A model generated the notes under the pieces. The model did not search any database, was not told the DNA's origin, and was given only the letters and a program-made list of their open reading frames with translations. From Naasia sp. (GTDB lineage Bacteria > Actinomycetota > Actinomycetes > Actinomycetales > Microbacteriaceae): a stretch of DNA of 64,000 bases. The stretch is from the NCBI RefSeq assembly GCF_025465545.1, contig NZ_JAODMK010000017.1, positions 57,120 to 121,119 of the forward strand. The letters run 5' to 3'. Below, one piece after another: positions 44,451 to 53,510 of the stretch. Position 1 is the first letter of the stretch, and each line of letters opens with the position of its first letter. The position numbers and the translations under genes were made by a program.

Positions 44451-45164
44451 TCAGGCGCCGAGGAAGAGCCGCTGCGCGGTGCCGTTCATGACCGCCTCGA
44501 GCTGATCGGGCGCGAGCCCGGCCAGCTGCACCTTGAGCTGCTCGACCTTCGGCTCGTGCCACGGACCGTCGGAGCCGTACATCACACGGTCGGCGCCGAC
44601 CGTGTCGACCGCCTCCCTGATCTTGAGGCTCATCGGCATGCCGCTCGTCTCGAGCCAGACATTGGGGTGGCGTCCCGCGATGGCGATCGAGGCGTCGATG
44701 TAGACGATGTTCCCGTGGCCCATGTGCCCGAGGATGATCTTCGCCTCCGGGTAGCGGACGATCAGCTCCTCGATGCTCCACGGCAGCGAGAAGATCGGAT
44801 GGCCGCAGTGGATGAGCGCGGGCAGATCGTGCTCGAGGAGCACCTCGATGATCGGGTGCACCCGCGGGTCATCGGGCAGGAAGCCGCCGAACAGCGGGTG
44901 CAGCTTCACCCCGCGGACCTTCGGGTCCCGGAGGTACTCCCGGAGCTCGGCGACGGTGCCCTCGCGCTTCGGGTCGGCCCAGTACAGCTGGTACGCGCCG
45001 GGGATGTCGGCCACCACGCGGCGGACCATCGCATTGTCCTCGTGGAACACCATCGCGGTGTCGATGTCGTTCGCAGCGAGGTAGGGCGCGAGTCCGTCCT
45101 CGTCGAGACGCACCCCCGACATCGGGAAGTCCCCGACGTGGAAGTGCGCGTCGGTGATCGCCAT
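44451..45164 (-). CDS. Amidohydrolase_2-family metal-dependent hydrolase
   Basis: 237 residues, TIM barrel. ITDAHFHVGDFP (HxH at residues 5-7), PALIHCGHPIF, IILGHMGHGN and VMYGSDGPWHEP give a full set of metal and catalytic residues. Relatives hydrolyse or decarboxylate small ring acids (ACMSD/lactonase-like). ATG overlaps the stop of the upstream gene. Last gene of the minus-strand B6 operon; its reaction is not assigned. Confidence 0.7.
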   Translation of the reverse strand: MAITDAHFHVGDFPMSGVRLDEDGLAPYLAANDIDTAMVFHEDNAMVRRVVADIPGAYQLYWADPKREGTVAELREYLRDPKVRGVKLHPLFGGFLPDDPRVHPIIEVLLEHDLPALIHCGHPIFSLPWSIEELIVRYPEAKIILGHMGHGNIVYIDASIAIAGRHPNVWLETSGMPMSLKIREAVDTVGADRVMYGSDGPWHEPKVEQLKVQLAGLAPDQLEAVMNGTAQRLFLGA

Positions 45165-45619
45165 CAGCGCTGCCAGACCCCGACGGTCCGCGCCTGTTCG
45201 AGAATGCTGTCGGCGTACCGAGTCAGGAACTCCTCGCGGCTGGGCGTGCCCTCGACCGGGCGATCGAGCGCATAGATCCAGAAGTAGTAGTGGTGGATGC
45301 CGTGGCCGACCGGCGGCTGCGGGCCGTAGTACTGGTCGGCGCCCGCGCCGTTCGGGGCCTGCCGGACGCCGGGCGCGTCGAGGTCGAGCGACGTGGCCTC
45401 GGCCGGGATCCCGTAGACGACCCAGTGGGTGAAGCCGTGCGGCAGCGGTGCGTCCGGGTCGTGGCAGATGATGGCGTACTCGACGGTGCCCTCCGGCGGT
45501 CCCGAGAACTCGAGTCGCGGCACCGAGCTGCCGCCGTCCGCGGTGAACTCGACGGGGAAGCGCTCGAGGTTCGGGACGTCGGGGCTTGCGATGGTCAGCT
45601 TGTCGACGAAGAGCGCCAT
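45164..45619 (-). CDS. YbhB/YbcL-family (PEBP-like) protein
   Basis: 151 residues. Phosphatidylethanolamine-binding-protein fold with CHDPDAPLPHGFTHWVVYG and PVGHGIHHYYFWIYAL, the ligand-pocket signature. Bacterial family members are cytosolic, of uncertain role. It is embedded between the acetamidomethylenesuccinate hydrolase and the amidohydrolase, which suggests pathway use as a small-anion-binding protein, but no direct evidence. Confidence 0.78.
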   Translation of the reverse strand: MALFVDKLTIASPDVPNLERFPVEFTADGGSSVPRLEFSGPPEGTVEYAIICHDPDAPLPHGFTHWVVYGIPAEATSLDLDAPGVRQAPNGAGADQYYGPQPPVGHGIHHYYFWIYALDRPVEGTPSREEFLTRYADSILEQARTVGVWQR

Positions 45620-45652
45620 GGGCTCGTCCTTTCGTTGGTTCGGATCTTCTGT

Positions 45653-46492
45653 TCAGGCCGCGAGCAGTCGCCCGAGTTCGGCGGTGAGGAGCTCGGGACG
45701 CTCCTCGGGGATGTAGTGGTCGGCGCCCTCGACCAGCACCCAGCGATCGCCCGGCCGCTCGGCGATCGCGGCCGCCCAGGCGTCCGCGCTGACGATGCGG
45801 CTGTCGGCGCCCCGCAGACTCGTCATGGGCGCGGTCACCGCACGGAACTCCGCGTCCCACGGTGTCCGGAAGCCCTCGATGAGCTCCTGCATGGCCGCAG
45901 GGGCGGCCAGCGGCCACCACTGCCCGTCGGCGCGCTGCGCATAGCCCCACCGTGCGCGGCGCCGAACGGCACCGGGCAGGATCCGCGGGTAGCGGCTGCG
46001 GAGGTAGTCCTCGACGGCCGGGAGGTCGGGGAAGGCGCGGTATCCCCCCGCGACCCGCACCGCCAGGTCATCGAGGACCGTCGCCTCCACGTAGGGGGTG
46101 TAGTCGACGGAGACGACGGCGCGCACGCGGTCGGGGTGCAGTGCGCCGACCAGCCAGGCGTTCCGGCCGCCGAGCGAATGCCCGCCGACGATTGCCCGCT
46201 CCAGGCCGAGCGCGTCAAGCACGGTGATGACGTCTGCAGCGAAGTCCCGGCCGCCGTACCCGCGCGCGGGCTTGTCGCTTCGGCCGTGCCCGCGCTGGTC
46301 GAGCGCGATGACCGTGGCGTGCGGGGCGAGCGCCTCCGCGACCGGCTCCCAGACGGCGTGGTTCGCCGAGGTGCCGTGCAGCAGCACGATCGGCGGGCCG
46401 GAGCCCCGCACCCGGAACGCGAGGTCGACCTCGGCGCCCCGGGTGCGGGAGAGGCCGTCCGCGATCGGCTCGACGCCGATCGGGGCGGCCAT
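45653..46492 (-). CDS. 2-(acetamidomethylene)succinate hydrolase-like alpha/beta hydrolase
   Basis: 279 residues. Final step of B6 degradation: 2-(acetamidomethylene)succinate to succinic semialdehyde, acetate, ammonia and CO2. IVLLHGTSANHAVWEP (oxyanion loop), ALDQRGHGRSDKPARGY, nucleophile Ser in VGGHSLGGRNAWLVG, VDYTPYVE, and catalytic His in VEGADHYIPEE; all match the Mesorhizobium enzyme's pattern (from memory). ATG at 46492 overlaps the stop of the dehydrogenase gene. Confidence 0.85.
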   Translation of the reverse strand: MAAPIGVEPIADGLSRTRGAEVDLAFRVRGSGPPIVLLHGTSANHAVWEPVAEALAPHATVIALDQRGHGRSDKPARGYGGRDFAADVITVLDALGLERAIVGGHSLGGRNAWLVGALHPDRVRAVVSVDYTPYVEATVLDDLAVRVAGGYRAFPDLPAVEDYLRSRYPRILPGAVRRRARWGYAQRADGQWWPLAAPAAMQELIEGFRTPWDAEFRAVTAPMTSLRGADSRIVSADAWAAAIAERPGDRWVLVEGADHYIPEERPELLTAELGRLLAA

Positions 46493-47433
46493 CAGACGTT
46501 CGGGATCGAGGAGAGCGTCTTCCGGGCGGCGACGAGACCGGTCACGATCTCCTTGCGCTTGGCCGCGATGGCCTCGGGGCCGTCGTACTCGTACATGCCG
46601 CTGCCGGTCTTGAAGCCGAGCGTGCCGGCGGCGATCTTCTCCTCGATCATCGCCGGGGTGTCCTTGCGGTCTGCGAGGTCGGCGTTGAGGTAGCTGGAGA
46701 CAGCCTTGTAGATGTCGAGGCCCGCCATGTCGAGCAGGCGAGTGGGGCCGATCACCGAGAGCTTGTAGCCGATGCCCCACTTGACGCAGGCGTCGAGCCC
46801 CTCCGGGGTGACGATGCCCTTCTCGAGGAGGTCGAGGCACTCGCGGAGGATCGCGTAGAGGACGCGGTTCTCGACGAAGCCGGGGGTCTCCTTCTCCACG
46901 ACGGGGACGTAGTCGAAGGCCTTCACGATGTCGACGAGCCGATCGACGTGCGACGGGTCGGTCTCCTCACCGGGGATCACCTCGATCATCGGGATGAGGT
47001 GCGGCGGGTTCGACCAATGCATGCCGATGAGTCGGCCCGGGGCCTTCATTCCCCGGGCCATGGTGCTGATCGGGATGCCGGAGGTGTTCGAGGCGATGAT
47101 GACGTTCTCGCCGATGAGGCCGTCCTCGAGCTGCGCGAACAGCGCCTGCTTGAGCTCGAGGCGCTCCGGGATGGCCTCGATGATGAGCTCGGTGCCGGCC
47201 ACCGCGTCGCCGAGGTCGGTGCCGAACGACACGGACCCGCCGTCGGACTTGGGGGTGCCGACGTTCTCCAGGACGCCGTTGACCATGGCGTAGGACGCCT
47301 GGGCGTTCTCGATGGCCTGGTCGGAGATGTCGTAGAGGCGGACGACGACACCGGCGCGGGCGAGGGTCGCGGCGATGCCGGGGCCCATGGTCCCCGACCC
47401 GATGACGGTGGCGATCTTCGGAAGGCTGCTCAT
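46492..47433 (-). CDS. 5-formyl-3-hydroxy-2-methylpyridine-4-carboxylate dehydrogenase
   Basis: 313 residues of the 3-hydroxyacyl-CoA dehydrogenase fold. VIGSGTMGPGIAATLARAG, SNTSGIPISTMA, catalytic GMHWSNPPHLIPMIEVIPGE and TPGFVENRVLYAILRECLDL; the HWSNPPH segment and WGIGYKLSVIGPTRLLDMAG match the pyridoxine-pathway FHMPC dehydrogenase rather than fatty-acid enzymes. It oxidises the 5-aldehyde to 3-hydroxy-2-methylpyridine-4,5-dicarboxylate. A relative at 21731 lacks this HWSNPPH segment. Confidence 0.87.
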   Translation of the reverse strand: MSSLPKIATVIGSGTMGPGIAATLARAGVVVRLYDISDQAIENAQASYAMVNGVLENVGTPKSDGGSVSFGTDLGDAVAGTELIIEAIPERLELKQALFAQLEDGLIGENVIIASNTSGIPISTMARGMKAPGRLIGMHWSNPPHLIPMIEVIPGEETDPSHVDRLVDIVKAFDYVPVVEKETPGFVENRVLYAILRECLDLLEKGIVTPEGLDACVKWGIGYKLSVIGPTRLLDMAGLDIYKAVSSYLNADLADRKDTPAMIEEKIAAGTLGFKTGSGMYEYDGPEAIAAKRKEIVTGLVAARKTLSSIPNV

Positions 47434-47479
47434 GCGAATGCTCCTAGTCGACTGTGGTGGCGTTGCGGGGAATGCGGAA

Positions 47480-48259
47480 TCAAATGCCGGGCGGGAGGCT
47501 GATCTGCGAGATGCCGATGCCCTGCAGCGCCTCGACCCGGTCGAGGCGCCGGTTGAAGTAGGTCCAGAAGTTGTTCTGCGCCTTGGCCGGGTAGATCCGG
47601 TCGAACTTCTCCCTCGTCTCCTGCGGGTCGGGCTCGATCGGGGGGAACCCGGAGGATTTGAGGTCCACCTGGAACCGCGCGGCCTTCTCGAGGAAGATCC
47701 CGGTCAGCGCGAGCTCGGGGACGGTGGAGCCGACGAAGGCGACCCCGTGATTCGCGAGCAGCAGCGCCTGAGCCCCGCCCAGCGCCTTCGCGGCGGCGAC
47801 GCCGAGAGGCACCGTGGTGATGATGTGGCTGGTCTCCGCGAAGCGGGGCACACCCTCGTAGGCGAACCAGACGCCGTGGTTGTTGTAGGGCTTGAGCTCC
47901 TCCGTCGACGCGCCCAGCACGGTCGAGAAGTGCGCGTGCGAGTGGCCGACGAAGTTGACGTCCGGCCGGGCCCGCAGGATCTCGGCGTGCAGCGGCCACT
48001 CGAGGTGGCGGAGGCCGGTGCCTTCGAGCACGTTCCCGTCGAAGTCGAGAAGGATGAAGTCGTCGTCCTCGACCTCCGAGAGAGCGAGGTTGCCGCGCTT
48101 GAGCCAGAGACCGCGGCCGAAGGGGTCCCGATACGAGACGTGTCCCATCGACATGTCTCCGTGGCCCTCGAGTTCGAGGATCCGGTGGGCCCGAGCGACG
48201 TCCGCGAGCACGCTTGCGATCGACGCGTCCTCGAAGTACTGACTGTGCTGATATGTCAT
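47480..48259 (-). CDS. 3-hydroxy-2-methylpyridine-4,5-dicarboxylate 4-decarboxylase (class II aldolase fold)
   Basis: 259 residues. Class II aldolase/adducin fold with metal histidines in NFVGHSHAHFSTVLG and LLLANHGVAFVG, and acid in HLEWPLHAEILRARPDV. In the B6 pathway this fold removes the 4-carboxylate; the order next to FHMPC dehydrogenase and the ring monooxygenase matches its substrate and product. Fuculose-phosphate-aldolase-type activity is the alternative but the locus argues against it. Confidence 0.85.
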   Translation of the reverse strand: MTYQHSQYFEDASIASVLADVARAHRILELEGHGDMSMGHVSYRDPFGRGLWLKRGNLALSEVEDDDFILLDFDGNVLEGTGLRHLEWPLHAEILRARPDVNFVGHSHAHFSTVLGASTEELKPYNNHGVWFAYEGVPRFAETSHIITTVPLGVAAAKALGGAQALLLANHGVAFVGSTVPELALTGIFLEKAARFQVDLKSSGFPPIEPDPQETREKFDRIYPAKAQNNFWTYFNRRLDRVEALQGIGISQISLPPGI

Positions 48260-48281
48260 GAGACTCCTGCTCTGCGAGGGA

Positions 48282-48869
48282 CTAGTGCGAGTTCTGCGCT
48301 GCGACGTCGGCGACTGTCATGCCGCCGACGCGGGGGTTCGGCCGGCCGCCGCTGGCGACCGCCACGATGATCACGAGTTCGTCCGGCCGGGGGGCGTCGG
48401 GCAGCGTGATCGTGATCGCGTCGTAGTGCGAGCGAACGTAGACCTCATCCTTGTAGGCGAGAGGGATGTCGATCTGTGCTCCGGGGCCGGTCACCTTCGA
48501 GGCGGAGGAGATCCAGGCCTTTCCGCCGCCCACCGCATCGCGGAGAGCGTCGCCGAAGACGGTGGTGATGCAGGCGACGACATGCTCCTGCTCCCCGTTC
48601 AGCCCGGCGAGACCGCCCTTGCCGTACGACTCGACGGGGCGACCGCCGAGCAGCGCCACGGCGCGACGTCCGAGCTCGGATCCGATGCTCGCGCTCGGCG
48701 CTGTCAGCGGGGAGAGGTCCTCGACCCAGCGCGCGGCGAAGGGGTTCTCCAGGACGACGGCGACCGCTGCCTTGACGAGCGGCTGAGCCGGCGCGGGGCC
48801 GACCTCGTGAAGCGTCTCGGAGACGAAGGAGTGGAAGGCGCGGACGCGGTAGTAGGGATCGATGCTCAT
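48282..48869 (-). CDS. Amino-acid-synthesis-family (PF06684-like) protein
   Basis: 195 residues. Conserved family segments: HEVGPAPAQPLVKAAVAVVL, GLNGEQEHVVACITTVFGD, AWISSASKVTGPGAQIDIPL and AYKDEVYVRSHYDAITITLP. The family is annotated 'amino acid synthesis' with no proven reaction and often sits in aromatic or heterocycle catabolic operons. ATG overlaps the monooxygenase stop. Candidate for a missing or accessory step. Confidence 0.75.
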   Translation of the reverse strand: MSIDPYYRVRAFHSFVSETLHEVGPAPAQPLVKAAVAVVLENPFAARWVEDLSPLTAPSASIGSELGRRAVALLGGRPVESYGKGGLAGLNGEQEHVVACITTVFGDALRDAVGGGKAWISSASKVTGPGAQIDIPLAYKDEVYVRSHYDAITITLPDAPRPDELVIIVAVASGGRPNPRVGGMTVADVAAQNSH

Positions 48870-50002
48870 GCGTTCACCTCGTGTCGGTGGGGGTCGGTCG
48901 GGTTGTACAGCGCGGTCTCGATGACGTCTCCCTGGAACTGGTCGCCCTGCGCCATCTGGCGGGTGTCGGCGTAGTACTGCGAGCGGTCCTGGGCGCGGTC
49001 GGTGATCGGCCGCTCGACGCGCTCCCACTCACGGAGGACTTCGGCCATCCGGTCCTCCGGGGCATTCGTCGCCTGGGTGGCGAGCGTCCAGGCGTTGTGG
49101 ATCGAGCATCCCGCGCCCTGAGCCAGCGCGGGGCACATCGCATGCGCCGCATCGCCGATGATCGCGACCCTGCCCTCGGTCCAGCGCTCGACTCGCGTGG
49201 TCTGGTAGCCGTAGTACCTGCCGGGCAGCTTGGCCGCCTCCTCCAGGACCGGTGCGAGGTGCGGGAAGTTCGCCGTCCAGAGGTTCACGTCGATCGGCAC
49301 CTTGGAGCCCTGCGGATCGCTGACCGGGGCCATCAGGGCGATGTACACGTCCTCGTCGTTGCAGGGCACGTAGAGCACGCGGAGGACCCGGGGCTCGATG
49401 TTCCAGAAGTCGATGTAGTTGTCCCACTCGGTGTCCGGCTCGAGCCGCTGCAGCTCGGCCTTGTGGCGGGGGACGAGGAAGCGGGTGATGCCATCGCGCG
49501 ACCGCTCCCTCCGGAGCGGGATGCCGAGCGAGTCGCGGACCGCGGAGCCGACGCCGTCCGCCCCGACGACGAGGTCGGCGTCCGCTGAACTGCCGTCCGC
49601 GAAGTCGATGCGGCCCTCAGCGGTGGCGCCGGTCACTTCCGACCCCGGGAGAATCTCGACCCCGGATTCCCGAGCAGCAGTGAGCAGCGTGCTGTAGAGG
49701 TGGGGCCGTGTGACGGAGATCCAGCGCACGCCCTCGAGCTTCTCCTGCGAGCGGATCACGTTGTTCATGCGGGTCTCGTATGCGGGGGAGTGCATGGCGC
49801 GTGATTCGAGATCGGGGGTCGCGCCCAGCCTGTCGAGGACCTGGAGGCTGTTGCCCCAGAGGACGATGCCCGCACCTTCGGCGCGGAGTTCCGGCGTGCG
49901 TTCGTGCACGCGGACGGTCCACCCCTTCTGGGCGAGCGCGGTGGCGAGCGTCAGCCCGGCGAATCCGGCGCCGGCGATCTCTGCATGGCGAGGTGAAGGC
50001 AT
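48866..50002 (-). CDS. 2-methyl-3-hydroxypyridine-5-carboxylate monooxygenase (FAD)
   Basis: 378 residues. Class A flavin monooxygenase that hydroxylates and opens the pyridine ring to 2-(acetamidomethylene)succinate. N-terminal EIAGAGFAGLTLATALAQKG, GAGIVLWGNSLQVLDRLGA, DLVVGADGVGSAVRDSLGIP and GDAAHAMCPALAQGAGC; the tail PITDRAQDRSQYYAD also matches the Mesorhizobium enzyme. First gene of the minus-strand B6 operon, starting about 35 bases after a -10-like region with a nearby TTCTCGTA motif. Confidence 0.9.
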   Translation of the reverse strand: MPSPRHAEIAGAGFAGLTLATALAQKGWTVRVHERTPELRAEGAGIVLWGNSLQVLDRLGATPDLESRAMHSPAYETRMNNVIRSQEKLEGVRWISVTRPHLYSTLLTAARESGVEILPGSEVTGATAEGRIDFADGSSADADLVVGADGVGSAVRDSLGIPLRRERSRDGITRFLVPRHKAELQRLEPDTEWDNYIDFWNIEPRVLRVLYVPCNDEDVYIALMAPVSDPQGSKVPIDVNLWTANFPHLAPVLEEAAKLPGRYYGYQTTRVERWTEGRVAIIGDAAHAMCPALAQGAGCSIHNAWTLATQATNAPEDRMAEVLREWERVERPITDRAQDRSQYYADTRQMAQGDQFQGDVIETALYNPTDPHRHEVNA

Positions 50003-50250
50003 AGAGCATCAACTTTCAGGGCGTTTTCTTACAATCTAATCGGCTCTTCTCGTATGCGGAGAGTATCGCGGAGCGAGCCGCGACCTGCAAGATCTCCCCG
50101 GGAAAAGGCCGGAGATCCAGCGGGCCGGCATCATGGTTGGGCGGGGAGGCCGGCGCGGCGCCGGAGAGTCCTGCTGTTCGCTCGCATTTCTCGTCGCGCC
50201 GCACTACCAGATGCGGCAGGTGCGTCCGGGTGTCGACACGCCGCGCCGGG
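50003..50250. promoter_or_regulatory. Divergent region upstream of the ring monooxygenase, with TTCTCGTA element
   Basis: TTCTCGTA at 50047-50054 and the facing GGAGAG (50058-50063) make an imperfect dyad near the expected -35 of the minus-strand operon. It resembles TTCTCATA at the other two B6 promoters. The remaining bases up to 50250 show nothing I can name. Confidence 0.45.
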
Positions 50251-51160
<910 letters not shown>

Positions 51161-51172
51161 TCGGTCCTTCTC

Positions 51173-51240
51173 CCCAGCGGGAAGACCGCAATGAAGACCG
51201 GGGCGGCGCCGGAGCGCTGTCCCGGTCTTCGCCCGCTGGG
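51173..51240 (+). terminator. Compound hairpin after the Rpf gene
   Basis: Two overlapping pairings: CCCAGCGGG (51173) with CCCGCTGGG (51232-51240), and GAAGACCGGG (51193) with CCCGGTCTTC (51221-51230). A strong stop for the rpf transcript. Confidence 0.7.
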
Positions 51241-51291
51241 CGACCGTGCGCCAGTCTCGTCCTCCTTCTCATTGCCGGGAGAATCGTCAGC

Positions 51292-51444
51292 ATGACGACC
51301 CAGGAGCCGTGCGGCAGGAGCATGCCGCCTCCCCACCAGCCCGGAGAGGGATCTCGCAGGTTCGTGCCCCGGCGCGTCCACGACAAGTCCTTCGTCAGCG
51401 ACTCGGCGAACACCGGCCGGCTCGGCACCCGGATGACCTGGTGA
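51292..51444 (+). CDS. Possible 50-residue small protein coupled to the ThuA-domain gene
   Basis: Opens at ATG 51292 with GGGAGA upstream and ends at TGA 51442-51444, overlapping the GTG start of the ThuA gene (GTGA). Rich in Arg and Pro (PPPHQPGEGSRRFVPRRVHD), no family. It could be a leader peptide or a chance frame. Confidence 0.35.
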   Translation: MTTQEPCGRSMPPPHQPGEGSRRFVPRRVHDKSFVSDSANTGRLGTRMTW

Positions 51445-52217
51445 AGGCGGCGTCGATCCCCGCGGCAGCCCCGGGAGGCCCCAGGATCGTGTTCCTCGTC
51501 GGCGAAGGCGAGTACGAGTCCGATCGCACCATGCTCCCGGTCGCGGATCGGATGCAGGCCGAGCTCGGCGCGGAAGTCGTCTACAGGACGCCGGACGTGC
51601 TCGAGGACATGCCGGACTTCCCCGAGCAGAGCTACGGCGACCTCTCAGCACTGGCGGACGCGGACCTGCTCGTCGTCTACACCCGCTGGCGGCAGCTTCC
51701 GGACGAGGAGATGCGGCACATCGCGGAGTTCTGCGAGCGGGGCGGCAGTGTCCTCGGCCTGCGCACCTCGAACCACGCCTTCCACTACCCGGAGGGCAGC
51801 CGATGGGAGGAGTGGAACGACCGGTTCGGCCGCGAGACCCTGGGTTCGCCATGGATCAGCCATCACGGGCATTCCTCGAGCACCGATGTCCGCTGGGCGG
51901 ACGACGGGGGGCACCCGATCCTGTCGGGCCTGCCGAGGTCCTTCCATCTGCGCTCCTGGCTCTACCGGACGGACCTCAGCGAGGGCTGCACTCCGATCCT
52001 CTGGGGGGAGCCGGTCGACCCGGAGAACGAGTCGACGCCGTCGGCCGTGGCGTGGACCTGGGAGCGCGAGGGCCGGCGGACCGTCTACACGAACATGGGC
52101 CACCCGTCCGACCTGCGGCAGTCGATCGTGCACGACTTCCTGGTGAACGCGGCACGCTGGTGCATGCGGCTGCCGGAAGCCGGCCACGGGCCCTTCGGCG
52201 CTGAGCAGTCCGGGTGA
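51441..52217 (+). CDS. ThuA-domain protein
   Basis: 258 residues, GTG start. ThuA/glutamine-amidotransferase-like fold: PRIVFLVGEGEYESDRTMLP, DADLLVVYTRWRQLPDEEMR, GGSVLGLRTSNHAFHY and WVSHHGHSSS-like GHSSSTDVRWADDGGHPILS, ending TVYTNMGHPSDLRQSIVHDF. ThuA proteins take part in carbohydrate metabolism or surface-sugar hydrolysis; the exact reaction is unsettled. Stands alone apart from a small upstream frame. Confidence 0.8.
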   Translation: MKAASIPAAAPGGPRIVFLVGEGEYESDRTMLPVADRMQAELGAEVVYRTPDVLEDMPDFPEQSYGDLSALADADLLVVYTRWRQLPDEEMRHIAEFCERGGSVLGLRTSNHAFHYPEGSRWEEWNDRFGRETLGSPWISHHGHSSSTDVRWADDGGHPILSGLPRSFHLRSWLYRTDLSEGCTPILWGEPVDPENESTPSAVAWTWEREGRRTVYTNMGHPSDLRQSIVHDFLVNAARWCMRLPEAGHGPFGAEQSG

Positions 52218-52250
52218 GAGGTGTGCGGGCAGCGGGAGCCGGGTCGTGCC

Positions 52251-52487
52251 TCAGGCGGCGCGCCTGCGTCGAACGCCGCCGGCTTCGAAGCGAGCGAGGT
52301 CCTGGAGCAGGCGGACGAGCCGGCGACGCGCGATCATCCGAACGGCGATGGTCCGGGTCACCGTCACGACGACCGACAGGGCAAGGGCGCCGACGAGGAG
52401 CGCGGTGACGTAGAACACGACCAGCGTGGCGGCGACGAGCGCGAGAAGGGTGAAGATGGCCTGGATCAAGGACAGCGAGTCGATCAC
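52251..52487 (-). CDS. Small membrane protein
   Basis: 78 residues from GTG 52487 with AGAGG upstream. One long hydrophobic region (about 8-45) that could form two helices, then a basic tail with RRRR. No family. Frames further upstream belong to the pseudogene before it. Confidence 0.45.
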   Translation of the reverse strand: MIDSLSLIQAIFTLLALVAATLVVFYVTALLVGALALSVVVTVTRTIAVRMIARRRLVRLLQDLARFEAGGVRRRRAA

Positions 52488-52514
52488 GGGAGCCTCTGCA
52501 AGAGTGGACGGAGG

Positions 52515-52960
52515 ACGAGCGGGTTTCCTCGTTCGTGCCAACTCTCGCCCAAGCGCGATCCGCCGATAAGTCCACCTCCGGGGGGCACCCGATCGCGGGA
52601 CGCGGATCAGGCGCGCGATCGTGAGGCCGTCGAAGTCCGGGGAGCCGAGGGAGGTGCGCCTCGACCGTCTTGCGCCAGCCATGGGCGAGGGCGACGTTGA
52701 GGGCGAGCGAGGCGACGTGGCAGGCGGTGTGGCCTGCCGAGAGGGCGCGCCGGTAGCCCCGCTCGACGGAGACGCGGACCTCGGCGCCCTCCTGGATCTC
52801 CTCGTCACCGGCGAGAACGTGACCGGCGACGAAAGCCCACCCCGGAGTCCCCTTCTTCACGGGGACATCGTCGCCGAAGAAGAGGGCCTCGCCGTCGGTG
52901 GCGCCGACCAGGCAGTCGAGGAGGGGGAGGTCGCGACCGTCGATGGTCAGCAGCCCGCGG
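52515..52960 (-). pseudogene. Relic of an alanyl-tRNA-editing-like metal hydrolase
   Basis: One frame carries LLTIDGRDLPLLDCLVGATD, VKKGTPGWAFVAGHVLA, SVERGYRRALSAGHTACHVA and SLALNVALAHGW, the zinc-site half of an AlaX-like hydrolase. After KTVEAHL the family continues in another frame (LGSPDFDGLTIARLIRVPRS, IALGRELARTRKP). No usable start exists and about 50 N-terminal residues are missing, so the gene is both truncated and frameshifted. The break lies near 52650. Family name from memory; decay is clear from sequence. Confidence 0.65.
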
Positions 52961-52963
52961 GCC

Positions 52964-53500
52964 TCAGGATGCGGCTGCGGCCTTGCGCGACTTGCGGCGC
53001 CGGACGGCGAGCGATGACAGCCCGAGGAAGGCGGCGTAGGCGAGGAGGGCGGCGCCGACGACCGGCACCAGCCAGCTGCCGTGCTGGCCGATCAGGAGGC
53101 TCAGCCACCCGACGAGCGGGACGCTGTACCAGACGATGCCGCGCACCTGACCGGAGGTGACGGGGCTGGGGTCCGCAGCGCCATTGTTGTCGCCCCTGGT
53201 GATCAGTTCGGTCTCGCCCGTCGAGATGGAGCGAACCTCGATCACGCGGTGGGATACGACGGCCGGCTTGTTCGGGGTGAGCTGGTAGGTGACGACGTCG
53301 CCGATGCGGATGTCTCCCACCGAGGTGGGTCGCACCACCACGAGGGTGCCAGGCGGAAGGGTCGGCTCCATCGAGCTCGTGAGCACCGTCAGCGGCGTCG
53401 ATCCGGTGAGAGCGGGGACGCCGACCACCACGATGCCGAGTCCGGCGACGAGGGCCAGCAGCGCCCACCCGACACTCGTCCGGAGGTAGCGCCAGAGCAT
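52964..53500 (-). CDS. SipW-type signal peptidase I
   Basis: 178 residues. S26B (ER/archaeal-like) signal peptidase: catalytic Ser in TVLTSSMEPTLPPGTLVVV, and His instead of Lys in AVVSHRVIEV, the SipW mark, then LITRGDNNGAADPSP and VRGIVWYSVPLVGWLSLL; two membrane helices flank the active domain. Cuts the special signal peptides of the three surface proteins encoded just upstream. ATG at 53500 has AAGGA upstream, 10 bases after the previous stop. Confidence 0.9.
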   Translation of the reverse strand: MLWRYLRTSVGWALLALVAGLGIVVVGVPALTGSTPLTVLTSSMEPTLPPGTLVVVRPTSVGDIRIGDVVTYQLTPNKPAVVSHRVIEVRSISTGETELITRGDNNGAADPSPVTSGQVRGIVWYSVPLVGWLSLLIGQHGSWLVPVVGAALLAYAAFLGLSSLAVRRRKSRKAAAAS

Positions 53501-53510
53501 GCCGGGATCC

